The notes under the pieces are model-generated. The model did not search any database and had not been told where the DNA came from. It worked only from the letters and a program-made list of their open reading frames with translations. Shown in pieces: positions 1-12,000 of a DNA stretch of 64,000 bases. The stretch's first letter is position 1; every line of letters begins with the position of its first letter. Position numbers and translations under genes: made by a program. Source of the stretch: Tilletiopsis washingtonensis (taxonomy: Eukaryota; Basidiomycota; Exobasidiomycetes; Entylomatales); NCBI RefSeq assembly GCF_003144115.1, contig NW_020312017.1, positions 27,354 through 91,353 of the forward strand, in the 5' to 3' direction.

Positions 1-134
1 ATGCCGGCAAACGGCCGCGGGCTGCTCGCGCCGAAGACTGCGCTGCCGGGCGCCGCACAGGGCGATGGCGAGGGCCGCGTCGGCGAGCGCGGGCGCAGCG
101 ACGGCAGCTTGAAGGGCGAGAGAGGCCGCGACAT
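1..134 (-). CDS. Possible N-terminus of a gene running off the left edge
   Basis: On the minus strand an ATG at 134 opens a frame that stays open to the window edge, giving about 44 residues rich in Ser, Pro and Arg (starts MSRPLSPFKLP). This looks like the disordered or targeting N-terminus common in this genome, but it is too short to identify. It would be divergent from NAA10 across about 850 bp. High GC alone can keep a frame open over this length, so this is only a possible gene start. Confidence 0.25.
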   Translation of the reverse strand, partial: MSRPLSPFKLPSLRPRSPTRPSPSPCAAPGSAVFGASSPRPFAG

Positions 135-979
135 GGGCCTCAAGGGCGCGAGCGGATGTGAGAGCGGGCCAGCACCGTCAATGAGGGCAAAGCTACACAG
201 AAAAGGGTGGCAGACGTCGACGATGGTGGAGGTCGTGCGGGCAGAGCGGCGCCGCGGCGCGGGGCAGCCGTGAGCGTGTTGCTCTCGGTCCCTGACCTGA
301 CGCGTCGCTCGCCGCACGCGCGCGCGCCTGTGAGCAGAGTCACGTGCGCTGGTAACCCTTTAGCAGTGGGCACAAATTAACAGGGTGCAGCCCAGCACCA
401 CTGTCAGGAGTAGCATAGCAATCAAGCCACAGATTGGGCATTTGAGATCCAGCACCCTTTGCAGCACCAGCCAAGGCTGCATGTACACTGTGGGAGACAC
501 ACGGGGTCTGGACTAGTAGTGAAAGCCCATCAGGCCCAATTGGAGGGCTGTCTTGCATCCCTGAGAGGATTTCTTGAAACATATGTCTGTTACCACAGTG
601 CCAACAAAGCCTGCAGCTTCACCACTCCTTTTCCTGTCCTTCACTGCCTCGGCCTCTCAACACAGAACCTGTAGTCAAAATCTGCTTTTCCCCTGTCCAG
701 CAATGCATCATTCTTATTCTACAAGACGTTGCCAGAGGACCGCTTACGTCAGCCATAGCTGCGTGCGCGGCGCGGCGCCGGCGCTCCTTGATCTCCCGCT
801 TCCACTGCACCCCATCAACCGCCTGCCTGCTTCGCACAGCTGCAACTCTTAGCACACTCGGCTTGCGACGCAAAGCTCTTCAGCCACAAGCACGTCGATC
901 TCCGGAGTTCTGACCGTCGCACCTTTCGTTCTTCCCGCCCCATCTTCCGCGGTTCCCTCGCCCTTGGCGTTCTTTCGTC
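135..979. other. Intergenic region with an AT-richer patch
   Basis: No gene is supported. Bases 361-720 are visibly AT-richer than the rest of the window, which is otherwise strongly GC-rich, and have no long frame with coding character. The last 250 bases before the NAA10 start are pyrimidine-rich, as expected for a fungal promoter and leader. Confidence 0.5.
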
Positions 980-1614
980 ATGAACATCCGGCCGGCGACC
1001 CTCGCCGACCAGCTCGGCATGCAGAACTGCAACCTGCACAACCTGCCCGAGAACTACACGATGCGCTACTACCTCTACCACGCGCTGACGTGGCCGCAGC
1101 TGAGCTTCGTGGCGACGGACGAGAAGGGGCGGGTGGTCGGGTACATCCTGGGCAAGATGTGAGTTGTGCTGTGCTTGCGAATCTCTGGCGAGCGGACGCC
1201 GCAGCCTCGCGCTGCAGCTTCAGCGAAGCGAGACGCACCGCACGGGACTGCCAGCTGACCGCTTGTGCGCCAGGGAGGAGGAGCCGTCCGACGGTGTGCC
1301 GCATGGGCATGTCACGTCGATCTCCGTGCTGCGCTCCTACCGGCGGCTCGGCCTGGCGAAGAAGCTCATGACGCAGTCGCAAGAGGCGATGCGCGACGTC
1401 TTCCAAGCGCGCTACGTGTCGCTGCATGTGCGGCAGACGAACCGCGCGGCCATCGGCCTGTACCGCGACACGCTCGGCTTCGAGGTGCACGAGGTGGAGA
1501 AGGGCTACTGTGAGTGCCGCGCTGATGTTCGCGTGGACGCTGGCTGACGCCGGACTGCGGCACACAGACGCCGACGGCGAGGACGCGCTGGGCATGCGCC
1601 TGACATTAAGTTGA
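980..1614 (+). CDS. NAA10: N-alpha-acetyltransferase catalytic subunit Naa10/Ard1
   Basis: Catalytic subunit of the NatA complex, which acetylates the N-termini of nascent proteins at the ribosome with acetyl-CoA. Three exons (980-1158, 1274-1509, 1568-1614) join in phase to 153 residues. The protein begins [15 protein letters not shown], matching the Naa10 start, and is one GNAT domain. The acetyl-CoA loop RRLGLA is at residues 83-88, followed by the Naa10 run [10 protein letters not shown] and the GYYADGEDAL ending. It stops soon after the GNAT fold and so lacks the long acidic tail of yeast and animal Naa10. Both introns carry GTGAGT donors and CTGAC branch sites. The partner Naa15 is not in the window. 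Identity is firm from these family-specific motifs. Confidence 0.95.
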
Positions 1615-2447
1615 AATGGCACCTTGAAACGAGATCTGCAGAGGATGAGCTGGCGGGAAACTAGGGCGGTATGAGAGTAGGAGCAAGTCTGATCCATGCA
1701 GGCTGCTGCAGATCTCGGCTGCTCGGTGCTGGAGCGAACCCAGCTACTGGCGTGTGTCAGCCTGCGTGAGCATAGCTTATAGAGCGTGCCGGCTGATCGA
1801 GCTGCGCTGCTCAAGCCGGTCCCGTTGCCGTAGCCGAGCATGACGCCAGGCGGGTTGCGGTCTCGGCTGCCCGCTGCTGCTCGTATGCCCGGCAATGTTC
1901 AGCCTCGCACGCCGCCCAGCGATGCGCACGCTGCAGCGCCAGCGCCTGCCGCATGCCTGCGGCGGCGTGCGAGAGGCTTGCTGCAGGCCCTTGTCATAAG
2001 ACTTGTTGTCGCCTTCGGACCGGCATTCTGATTCTCATGCTTCGTCTTGAGAACTGATGGCTTGCAGAGGATCCGAGGCGAGGCACGCGGAAGGAAGCGA
2101 CGGCGCGCCGAGGCGAGGCACACGCGCGGCGCGCACGGCCCGCGTGCGGCGGCTGCCTGCTGCGTCCTGGCGCGCCGCGCTCTGCCTTCCGACCATCACC
2201 ATCCTCGCACCTCGCCCGCTGTCCACTCCTCAATACCCGCAGCCTGCCCGTCTCACAAGCTAGCGCGAGCCACAGCATCACCGCGTCACTCACCGTCACC
2301 GTCGACCTCGAGCTGCGGGTCTAGCTTCTCGACGCCGCAAACCGGCATCTGCAAGCCCAAGCCTGGCCATCTCCGCCACGGACTGATCTCACCTCGAGCC
2401 ACACACCAGCCGCGCGAGCCGCGCATTGCTCTGTCAAACCGGTCCTC
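1615..2447. other. Intergenic region between NAA10 and BET3
   Basis: About 830 bp containing the NAA10 3' end and the BET3 promoter. Frames on both strands are short and look like GC-driven shadows. No repeat or RNA gene was seen. Confidence 0.5.
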
Positions 2448-3422
2448 ATGTCCGCCAATGCGAAGGCCTTGAAAGCGCTGGGAGAGGATGCGTGGAAGAA
2501 TCGGGCAGACAAAGTGGTGCGTCGTGTACGCGCAAGCTAGCGGCCGCGCAGCGCTGCCGTGGCCGGGCAGAGGGCGCTGCGTCCCGCTCACACTCTGCGG
2601 ACTCAGAACGCAGAGCTCTTCGCCCTCACCTACGGATCTCTCGTCGCCCAGCTGCTCAAGGACTATGAGGACGTCGCTGCGGTCAACCGGCAGCTCGACC
2701 TCATGTGCGTCTCCCCTCGCTCGCCCGCTGCGAGCCGCTGCTGCTGACACGCGTCCTTGCTGCACACGAAGGGGCTACAACATCGGCACCCGCCTGATCG
2801 AGGACTTTCTGGCCCGGAGCGGCGTGCCGCGCTGCAATGGATTTCTCGAGACGGCTGAGGTCATCGCCAAGGTAAGTAGAGGTCCTTTAGAGGTGCTCAG
2901 TCGCGTGTGTCTTGCGCACGTTGCCTTCTCGGTCGCGCGCAAGATTGAGTACTGATCCGCAGCGACCCAGGTGGGCTTCAAGCTGTTCCTCAACATCGTT
3001 CCCAACGTGGTCACGGTGTCGGCCCCGGCTGCAGGAGCGTCCGGCGCAGGCTCGGGCACGGCTGTGCATGAGGTTGCGTTGATACTGGAGGACAATCCGC
3101 TGGCTCTCTTCGTCGAGCTGCCCGAGGACGAGCTCGACGACCCAGGCAGGAGCGGGGGGATGCGGGATCTGTGGTGGAGCAACGTCTTGTGCGGCGTGCT
3201 GCGCGGGGCGCTCGAGATGGTGAGTCCTACGCGACGCCGCATGTGGGCCGCCTTTCACCTGGCGCTGCTTTGCACTGACGCGCGGCCATCTTGGTCACGC
3301 AGGTCCAGATGCAGACGCAGGTCTACTTTGTGTCTGACACGGTGCGCGGCGACGAGACCACCGAGCTGCGCATCAAGCTTGTGCGCTACCTCGAGGAGCA
3401 GGCCCCTCTCGACGATGACTAG
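2448..3422 (+). CDS. BET3: TRAPP complex subunit Bet3 (TRAPPC3)
   Basis: Core subunit of the TRAPP tethering complexes, which activate the Ypt1/Rab1 GTPase in ER-Golgi and Golgi traffic. Five exons (2448-2516, 2607-2704, 2772-2871, 2971-3219, 3303-3422) join in phase to 211 residues. Diagnostic stretches include NAELFALTYGSLVAQLLKDY, GYNIGTRLIEDFLARSGV, a Cys at the site palmitoylated in animal Bet3 (PRC), and SNVLCGVLRGALEMVQMQ. It is slightly longer than usual because of an Ala/Gly-rich insertion in the loop around residues 103-118 and a longer loop before the conserved LLCGVLRGA-type helix. The downstream neighbour is convergent on the other strand. Confidence 0.95.
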
Positions 3423-3759
3423 TGGCACGCAATGCCGACCCTATTACGCAAATGTGTCTGATCGCCGCAAAGGGAGCGCGCTACCGCACAGCGCCTTCAC
3501 CGCCGTCGCCCGCGCATTGAGGCTGTACCCCTTGGACATGCGGCTCTTGCCACACGTGACGAGCCCGCATGCACCTTCAGCATCGAGTGAGCAGGCCGGC
3601 GCTAGGAGCGGGGCGGGAAAGGCGCAAGCGCAGAGCAAGCACACAGTTGCTGCCGGGGCGGACAGCCTGCCCCAATCAGCGGGTGGCGGAGCATGCGGTG
3701 CGATGCGTCACGGCTGTCATTGCAGAGAGATGCAGGCTGCGTTGCGGTACTGAGGCGCC

Positions 3760-6700
3760 TCAGCGCGGCGCCTGGTAGTGATAGCTGTCCGGCTGCACAC
3801 GGTCGCCCTCTCCTGGGGCGCCCTGAGCCAGATGGTGCCCGACGGCCGACGAGCCGGCCTGCGTGCTCTGCTGGTAGGCGGCCGCGAAAGCTGCAGCCTC
3901 GGCAGCCACGTGCACTGGCAGGCCCACCTCGCCGTTGTGGCGCGAGGTGTAGGCAAGCGGATTGGCCGTGTGCGGCGCATCGGAGGTGCCGAAGAGCGAG
4001 TGGAAGATGCCGTCGACGTCGAAGGCGGCGCCGTGGGCCGCAGGAGCCTCGGAGAGCGCGTTCATGGAAGACGCGTGGAGTCCCTGGTCCGCAGTCGCCG
4101 CGTCTGCGTCGGGACCTGCAGCTGAAGGTCGGTAGGAAGAGGTGCGTGCGTGGCTGGAGACGCCGGCGAGGAGCTCGAGGGGCGCCGACCTGTGGACACG
4201 GCCCGGTCCGAAGCCCGCGGCAGCGGCTGGCACGTGTGGCAGCCTGCCGATGCCGTGCGGGCCCTCGTTCTGGAGCTGCGCCAGCACTGTGCGTGCGGGC
4301 TGAGAGCACAGAGACAGCGCGACGAGGAGGCGCCTGCTCAGAGCGATGGTCTCGGCAACGTGCGCCCGTTCCGCCGGCGCGTCGGGCCCAAGCTCGACGA
4401 TGTGCAGGTCCACTGTCAAGCCACAGCGGTCAGTCGGTGGACGACGACGCTCAATCTTAGCAGACGCACTTTGTTCAAGATGATGCTGAAGGAGAAAGAG
4501 CGCGTTGACGCTCGCATGCGTCCAGAACCACAAACGCGCTGCCACCTCCTGGAGTGCGCAAAGGGCGGTGAGCGATCTGCACTTGTGGAGGACATGCGGA
4601 AGACGCTCACTCGCTTGCCCTTGAACAGCGACTCTAGGCCCTCGACGTCGGCCAGTGCAGCTGCCTTGAGGATGCCGGGAGCATTACTCTCGAGGTGGCG
4701 ATGGAAGCGGCTGAGGAGGCGCATGGCTGCCGAATAGCACACGTCGCGCGCATCGCGCCGCCCGCCCTCTGCCCAGCTGTCGAGATAGTATGGGCTGGGC
4801 CGCTGTCAGCATCGCTCGACGCTGCTATCGAGGCGCGGCAGGCTCACCGGAAGAGGTTGAGTTCGATGACTGCGGGAGGTAAGGCGGCGTCAGAAGAGTC
4901 AGGCTGGGCAGGCGGTTGCTGCTCACGGTCCAGCAGGGTGTTCAGCGACCTGGCAGACATGCCTTCTGTTGTTTGCAGCATGCTGACCTCCTCGGACTGC
5001 GCACAGGGGCTTGTCAACTCGTGCATGCTTGGCGCTGGCGCTTGTGCCGTGCACGCACCAGAGTGTCCGGGAGCGATGCCCGGAAGGACCTGAGCTGTCC
5101 AAAGATGCGATCGGTCTCGACACCTGCGTCGGCCGCCGTCATCGAGTCGCGGCACATGGCTCGCTGGCTGAAGCAGGCTGCGCGCAGGCGGGACTGCAGA
5201 GCAGACATGAGCTTTCGGCCTGAGAAGCATGGCAGCTTTGGCGCTTCGCACCTTATTCTCAATCGAGATGAGCTCGCCGTGCTCCTGCACGAGATCGTGC
5301 CACGGCGACGAGCCAGGCTCGCCGAAGAGATAGCTGCGCAAGACCAGTAAGCCAGCAGCAGCCAGGCAGGGTTCACCAGGGTGACACACGGATGCTTGAT
5401 CGGCTCTTCGCGCAGCAGCACGCGGCTTCCCAGCCACTGTCCGTTTTGCCTGCGGCTCAGGAGGGTGAGGACACGAACCGGGACTAGGTTGCCGATGAGG
5501 CTCACCAGGTCCAGATGCATATTTGCGTGAACTGAGAAGGCGCATGAGCGGCTGCGCGGAGTCTCTCGGCTCGAAGCACTCACGAAGGCGATGCGCATTG
5601 AGGCCTCGGCGTGCGGCGTGTCGATGGTCGGCTCCCGATCCTGCGCAGTTCAGAGCTTGAGCCGTGCATGCGGCCAGTGAGAGGCTTTGGCGACTGACCA
5701 GGCCGAGGGCATACATCATGTGCGTGACCGCCGCTAGCTGCAGCCCAATGCCACCCCAGTGCACGCCGCAGCTCGTGATGAGGCCGAAGAGCTGGAGCAT
5801 AGAGATCTGCAGCGCCTCGAAGCTGGGTAGATCCAACGGAAGCGTCGCGTCGATAGCAGCCTGCGCGGCTTCGAAGAAGAAGACTGAAGTGGCGGGAGGA
5901 GCATGAGCGCCGAGCAGAGGCTGATTGGCCATCCAACACACCGTGGCGCGAGGTGCTATCTGCCCCACGAGGCAGACCTGCCAGCGCGACGCTGCGCTCC
6001 GGCACAAACAGAACAGCACTGAGGGGAGGGTCAGCTTGCTGCGGATACCGGGAACTGCTCGGAGTCTCACATTCCGACGATGGCCAGAGCCAGGGCCGTG
6101 TCGCGCAAGGCCTGGTCCACGTCCTCGCGGGACATGCGGTGCAGCACGCTTGGCTGGCCAGCGTGGCTATCGTCCTGTAGCGACCGGCGCAGCTCCTCGA
6201 TGCGCGGCAGGCGCACATGCCACCAGTCGACGACACTCAGCTCGAAGATGCACCACGCAAAGTTCTCGAGGAAGTACTGGGCCAGCTTGCGCAGCGACTC
6301 GGGCAGCGGCAGCAGAGTCAGACTCTGCTCGAGTACATGCAGACGGTCTGGCGGCGACGCTGAGAGCGCGAAGAGCGACTGAGGCCCCGCGTCCCGCGCC
6401 TGCGACCCGGCCTGGCTGCTCAGCCCTAGATGCGACACAATGAGGGACAGCTGGCCCTCGATGTGGTCGAGCCGTGAGAGCACGGCGGGAGCAGCGTGTA
6501 GCGCATCACGCCCGCTCGTCGCCCTGTTCGGGAGTCAGAACTGGCTGCGGCAGAAGGCAAGAGGGCCACTCACTGCGGACGGGTGCCACCCTCCCACTCG
6601 CACAGCTCTGCCTCGCCGCGGTCCTTGCATGCTCCGCACTGCGAGCCCCGCCAGGGATCAGCGTGCAGTGGCGGCACAGCACAGGCTCTGAGCTCACCGG

Positions 6701-7094
6701 CCAGCCGCGGTCGCACTTCAGCTTCCGTCGCCTGCGAGCGGGTGAGTGTCAGGCAGCAAGCCCCCAAGCGCGGCTGCAGATGCGAGCCCGTACCGGCAGG
6801 ACTGGCAGGCTGAGGGGCGCGCAGGTCAGCAGCCCGGGAAGCGACAGCACTGACAGAGCAGCACGTACAGACAGCCTTCTTCTTCTTCTTGGCGCGGCCC
6901 GCGTCGGCGTCGGCGTCGCTCCGGCCGTGCTGGTGAGCGAGCGCCTCGATGGCCATGCTGTGTGCCGCATCCACGCCGTACATGGAAGGGCCGGCATCGT
7001 GCGACGCAGCGCCGTAGGGCTGCGGCGGCTGCGGCGGCTGTGGCGATGCTGAGCCGCTGGCACGCGCAGCGTCTGGCGAGCGCAGCCGCTTCAT
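3760..7094 (-). CDS. Zn2Cys6 zinc-cluster transcription factor with fungal-specific TF domain
   Basis: Nuclear DNA-binding regulator. The start at 7094 gives MKRLRSPDAA, a Pro/Gly-rich stretch and a basic KKKKK run before the zinc cluster. The cluster is assembled across four exons: 7094-6869, a 16-nt microexon 6809-6794, 6731-6698 and 6638-6574. The join gives CX2C-X6-C-X5-CX2C-X8-C, including SCQSCRRRKLKCDRGWP. Exon 6523-6071 carries a coiled linker (LSRLDHIEGQLSLIV) and the start of the middle-homology region. Further exons (6018-5942, then from 5883) give FFFEAAQAAIDATLPLDLP, THMMYALGL, DREPTIDTPHAEASMRIAF and later helices. The C-terminus is Ala/Ser/His-rich and stops at 3760. Introns downstream of 5883 were inferred from phase and are less certain. 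The regulated pathway cannot be told from sequence. Confidence 0.85.
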
Positions 7095-7612
7095 CAGGCC
7101 AGAGGTATGCGGCAAAGAGGAGGGAGCGAGGGTTGGAAGATGAGGTTGGGAATGCGGGGAAGGCAAGGTGTGGAGGAGAGGACGACAGCCGGCGGAGGCC
7201 GCGGAGATGCCTTGGTGCGGCGCGCGGCGCGCGGCGAGGCGCGCGCACAGGCCCCCTCGCGGCGCGCGCCCCCAACGGCTGCGCTTCTCTCGCTCCTGCC
7301 ACCACATCCCTCTCCGCCTCTACATCCACCCGCCGTCACGCCTGCGTGTGCGTCTGACATTGATGACAGCCACACCTGGCGTGTTCTGCTAGGCGTACTT
7401 CCAGAGCGCTGCTCGCCGCCGCCCACACCGCACCGGCCGGATCGCCTGCTGCGTTTCGCTCTCTCCGCTCCCCGTCTTCGACTGAACGCCAGGCCAAGCC
7501 GTATTGCACAGCTTCACGCGATCTCGCCATTGTAGCTTGCACGTTCGGAGACGACCTACCAGCTCTGCCCAGCGCCGCACCTCGTCCGGACTGATCGTCA
7601 CCTGGCTTTCCC
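7095..7612. promoter_or_regulatory. Divergent promoter region, zinc-cluster factor / VPS51
   Basis: This 518-bp spacer separates two start codons facing away from each other, so both promoters should lie here. It contains pyrimidine-rich tracts on the VPS51 side. No specific operator was recognised. Confidence 0.5.
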
Positions 7613-8273
7613 ATGGCCCAGGCCAGCTCCTCTGCTGGCGGCTCTGCGAGCGCCCGCCCCTCTGAGGGCGCTGCCGGCATGCCACGGGCCAACGCCCTTC
7701 GCGCCTTCTACGGCCTCGCCGAGGAAAGCGACGGACCTGCCAAGGCCGCGGCGCCTGTCGGCGCGCCGCCGTCGCCGAAGCCGGACACACCAGCGTCTGC
7801 CACCTCACCAGACTCGTCTGCCTTTGCCTTGCCAGAAGCGCTCGCGGCCGTCCTCAGTGACGCAGGCTCGCCAGAGACGGGCTCCCGCGAGCATGCAGCG
7901 GCCCTGATGCACGTGCAAGCCTCGCTGCTGCGCGAGATGAGAGAGCTCGACGGCGCGCGACAGAGCCTCGTGTACAACCATCACTGGCAGCTCGTCAAGG
8001 GCGGCGAGACGCTCCGGACCGTGAGTACGACCTCGGCTTCTGGGCGCCGTCATTCGCACTACACTGGGCCTGCGAGCAGCCCTCTGCGGCCAGACACACT
8101 CCGCAGTCGCATGCTGACTCTGACTGCCTCCCTGACAACAGATGAAGGCGCGTGCGGAGGACCTGACGCCTGCTCTGGATGCGCTGCAGGGCAGCTTGTC
8201 GCGCGCAGAGGCCCTCCGCAAGGAGCTTGCTGCGGCGCTGCCGGCGACTGGCTTCAGCGCCCCATCTCAATGA
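7613..8273 (+). CDS. VPS51: GARP complex subunit Vps51 (short fungal form)
   Basis: Small subunit of the GARP tether, which captures endosome-derived vesicles at the trans-Golgi. Two exons (7613-8020, 8142-8273) give 179 residues, close to yeast Vps51 (about 164) and much shorter than animal Vps51. After a Ser/Ala/Pro-rich N-terminus comes the family start ANALRAFYGLAEE. The conserved helix REMRELDGARQSLVYNHHWQ follows, then the post-intron MKARAEDLTPALDALQGSL. These match the Vps51/Vps67 domain order. The GARP partners Vps52-54 are not in the window. The gene is convergent with VAC14. Confidence 0.85.
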
Positions 8274-9037
8274 GATGATACCATGAGCTGTACAATCTGA
8301 GCGTGGTAGCCGCGACGCACCAAGAGCGCACTGCACTGTACTTGCAGGCAGCATCTTGCTCGCGCTCCGCTTCGGATCACGAAGCACGCACTCCGCAGCT
8401 GGTACAGCACTGCTGTGCGCCGCTACACGGCCAACGGTGCGCGAGCCAGGCTATGGCGAGGTGTGCCGCTCTTGCTGAGCACCAGGGAGCGCTTGGCGAC
8501 CCAGGCACATCTGTAACACAAACCACCACCACCACGACAATGGTGCTCCAGTGGGAGGATGGCGATGTCGAAACGCTTTCAGCGGCACATTGGTCTGATC
8601 TGAGTGGTGAAGCCAGAAACCTCGCACGGCGAGGCAGAGACCCAGGCGACGTGTGGCGAGCACGAACAACGCGGCAGAGCGCCGTTTTCAGCGCGGCAGA
8701 AAATGAAGTGCGTGCGGCGAGCGAAACGCAGTCTCGCAGCAGCAATTACGGCACTCGCGCGCACCTCGCGTCGTCATTTTCACAGCGCGCGCCCGCCGCA
8801 AAGCGCAGACGAGGTACCGTTGTGCCGGAAGGGCGCCGGACGCTAAGCGTATGCAACACCGCCAGACAACGTATGTATACAAGCGCACAGACGGGCAGCA
8901 TCGTTCAAGGAGGCCGTGTTGACCGTCCAGATCTCCTGCACGGCAGAGCGGGCCGCCGTGCGTGCGCTCTACTTCAGTCTCGCGTGCCCTCGTCAGACTC
9001 CGCAGCGTGCCGTGCATCAGACATGATGCATTGCGGT
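8274..9037. other. Convergent spacer between VPS51 and VAC14
   Basis: 764 bp between two gene 3' ends. It includes a short ACC repeat near 8524-8537. The longest open frame here (plus strand, 8303-9103) overlaps the VAC14 end and has no recognisable domain. I see no gene. Confidence 0.5.
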
Positions 9038-12000
9038 CTACCTCTTCGTCGCGAACTGCGCACTGACGTTCCTGGGCTGACCCTTGCGGGCAGAGATGGG
9101 TGAGGTCGGCCGCGACGTGCCGGAGGGTACCGACGGCCCCGGCGCAGCAGATGAGGCGCCGCCAGAGAGGTGCAGGCCGAAGAAGGACGATGAGGCGGGT
9201 GCGCTGGCGAGCTTGCTGCCCGATGACGAGGACGCAGGCGCAGTGGCTGAGCCCATGCCAAAGCGGCTGCCAGAGCCTGGAGGATGTGCAGACGCGCCGC
9301 TAGCTTTCCTGCGCGACGAACCTGCAGAGCCGACGCGCGATGCCGGCAGCGGCCCGCGCAGGGCGCCCGCCCCGCCAGGACTGCCGCCCAGCGACGCTCG
9401 TGCCATGCCTGGCACCAGCGAGCCGTCGGCCTCGAGCCCGCTGGCAAGCCCGCCTGCTCTGCGCGCCTGCTCGTGGCGCGCCTGCACCTTGCGGAAGTGC
9501 GTCAGCAGCTCGTTCCACTTGATGTCGTCGCGGCTGCCGAGCTTGCTGCGGGGTCCCGTGGAGGAGTTGCCAGAGCCGGCCGCAGCGCCGGACGGCAGCG
9601 AGCCGCCGCTGGCCCCGCTGCCGGAGCTGTTGCCGGCGCCGTACAGCGAGCGGGGCGCGGCAACGTGCAGGAAGCCCATGCTGCTGACGGCGTTGAGGCG
9701 GTTGCGCAGCGTCGCAAACGCAGAGCTCTGCGGCAGCAGCATCAGCAGGCCGTACATGCACTTGAAGAGGTACGGGTGGCGCTCGGGCTCCAGCAGCTGC
9801 AGCCGCAGCGCGGTGAAGATCGGCGACTCGAGCAGCTGCACCAGCTTGTCGATCTGGATGAGGAGCGCGACCGTGATCTCAAGCTCGGCAAAGATCTGCA
9901 GCAGATTGCTGGCGTGCTCGTACGCCTGTGCGAGCAGACAGAGGCTGAACGTGGCGACGGCGTTGTGGCACCAGCTGCGGTACAGGCTCGCGAAGAGCTG
10001 CTGCCCGTCGCGCGAGTCGAGGTTCTTGAGCCGCCGGCGGAAGTCGGCGAGCTCGGGCGACGTGATGAGGATCATGTTCATGTTCGTGACCATGACGCTG
10101 GCGAACTCGAGGTCCTCGTCGCGCTCGAGGATCTCGGCCAGCGTGCGGAAGATGCGCTCGGTGTGCAGCGAGGCGCAGAGCTGCCGCAGGATGAGGCTGC
10201 CGCGCGTCTCGAGCAGCCGGCGGTCCGTGCTGAAGAGGCTGACGAGGTTGACCATGAAGGAGCGGAAGTATGCGTCGTTGCGCTCCTCGGACGCGCTGCT
10301 GATCTGCGCCAGCAGGCGCAGGTCGGAGCGGATCACCTCCTCGCTGGGGTCCGAGAGCGTCTTGAGCAGCGCTGGGAACGTGCCGTCATCCATCGCCAGG
10401 ATCTTGTGCGGCGCCTTCTGGTGCAGCATCAGCAGCCACTCGAGGGCAGCCACACGCGTCTCTTCGTGCTCGTCGATGAGCTGGAGCGTGAGCACGTTGA
10501 CGGTCGCGTGCAGGTCCAGCGCATCGGCGTGCGGCTGCGACTGCGACGAGCCCGTCTCCTCGTCGGGTGCAGTCGCCGCGTCAGCTGCCTCTGATGCACC
10601 GTCCTTAGTCGGGAAGGGCCGCGGCGGTGCGCGCGGGGAGAGCTGCGGGGACATGGTCTGTGCCGCGCTGCCCGCGACACCGGACGTGTTCCTGCTCGAC
10701 GCAGTATCGCCGGCGCTCGATGCGGTCTCGACCCGCTCGTGAGGCCTGGACGCCGTCGTGGTGGAAGAGCCTGATGCGCTCAGGGTTGAAGCGGGAGGCG
10801 CCGACGGCTGGCCTCGGCTCGTCGTGGCAGCCCGTGCGTCGCCGCCCTGCACAGATGCGGACGAGCGAGACGTCGGAGGCGGCACGCTGACCGGCAGCTC
10901 CTGGAGGACGCGGAACAGGTTCGTGTTAGTCGCATTTGCCGCGCTCTGGATGGCCGGGCTGTGGTGTGCGATCGACGGAAGGATGGCGGGAATGAGGCGG
11001 TGCGTGAACGGAACGACGACGTCCTGGACGACCAGCAGAAACTCCGACAGCCAATGCAGCGCCGTCGCCTGGATCTCTTCGTCTGCGCACGTGTGTCAGC
11101 ATGCAGTACCGCAGGAAACGCAGCCTCGTAGGAGCTCACCCGGATAGCTGACGTGGTTCACCAGGATCTCGGTGATCGCCGCGTAGTCGACGCGCACCTC
11201 GAGGGCAGGCACCCACACATCTTCGTCTGCACCGGTGTCCTCTTCTGCCTCCTCGTGCTCGTCGACCACGGCCTCCTCCAGCTCTTCGAACGTGGCAGCT
11301 GCTGCGTCGCTTGCGGCACCTTCCGCAGACGTCTCCAGGGCAGAGCGTGTCTGCGCCGAGGGACCGCGTGATGAGGACGCCGGCGCGCTGCGCCTTTGCG
11401 GCCGTGCGGCGGCCTTGCACTCGCGCAGGAAGTCTGCCAGCACGTTGTGCGTCGCGATGCGCACGTCGGTGTTCGGGTCTGAGAGGTACTTGAGGAGCCC
11501 GTCGAGGAAGGCCGGGAGAAAGTGCACGAGCTCCAGGTCGGGGACCGAGTCCAGCACGGTGATCCAGCTGACGAGGTAGTTGCGCGTGAAGGGGCTGAGC
11601 ACGTACATGCGCTCGGCGAGCAGCGGCACGAAGCGGGCAAGCGAGAAGACCTTGTTGCGCGCAAGGTCAACCTGCTCCGAGTCGGACGCAGCGGCAGCTT
11701 TCTCGCGCGCAACCTCCAGCTCTGCCTCGCCGCCGATGTTGCCGCTGCTCGCATCCTGGCGCGCGCGGATCAGGGCGATGTCCTGGTACGCGGAGACGTA
11801 GTGGGGCGCCGCCTCGCAGACAATGTCCTTCAGCAGGCGGTCCAGCAGCTCTGCACCGTTCTTGACGGAGAGCTCCGAGTCTGCAGCGAGCTGTGGGAGC
11901 ATGCGTCAGCGGCGCGCTGCACGCACTGCGGCGTGCGGCTCACTGACCTTGGACAGGGCGTCGAAGATCTCGTTGAAGTACATGAGGATCTCGCCCTTGC

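Noticed and set aside
361-720. tRNA or 5S rRNA gene in the AT-richer patch
   Set aside because: No B-box (GGTTCGANNCC-type) or acceptor-stem pairing was found; the same search by eye elsewhere in the window also gave none.
7107-7535. Open frames in the divergent promoter of the zinc-cluster factor
   Set aside because: Short, overlapping on both strands, Arg/Pro-rich and without start context or homology.
9084-10742. 552-codon plus-strand frame antisense to VAC14
   Set aside because: Exact shadow of the conserved VAC14 last exon; Ser/Arg-rich translation.
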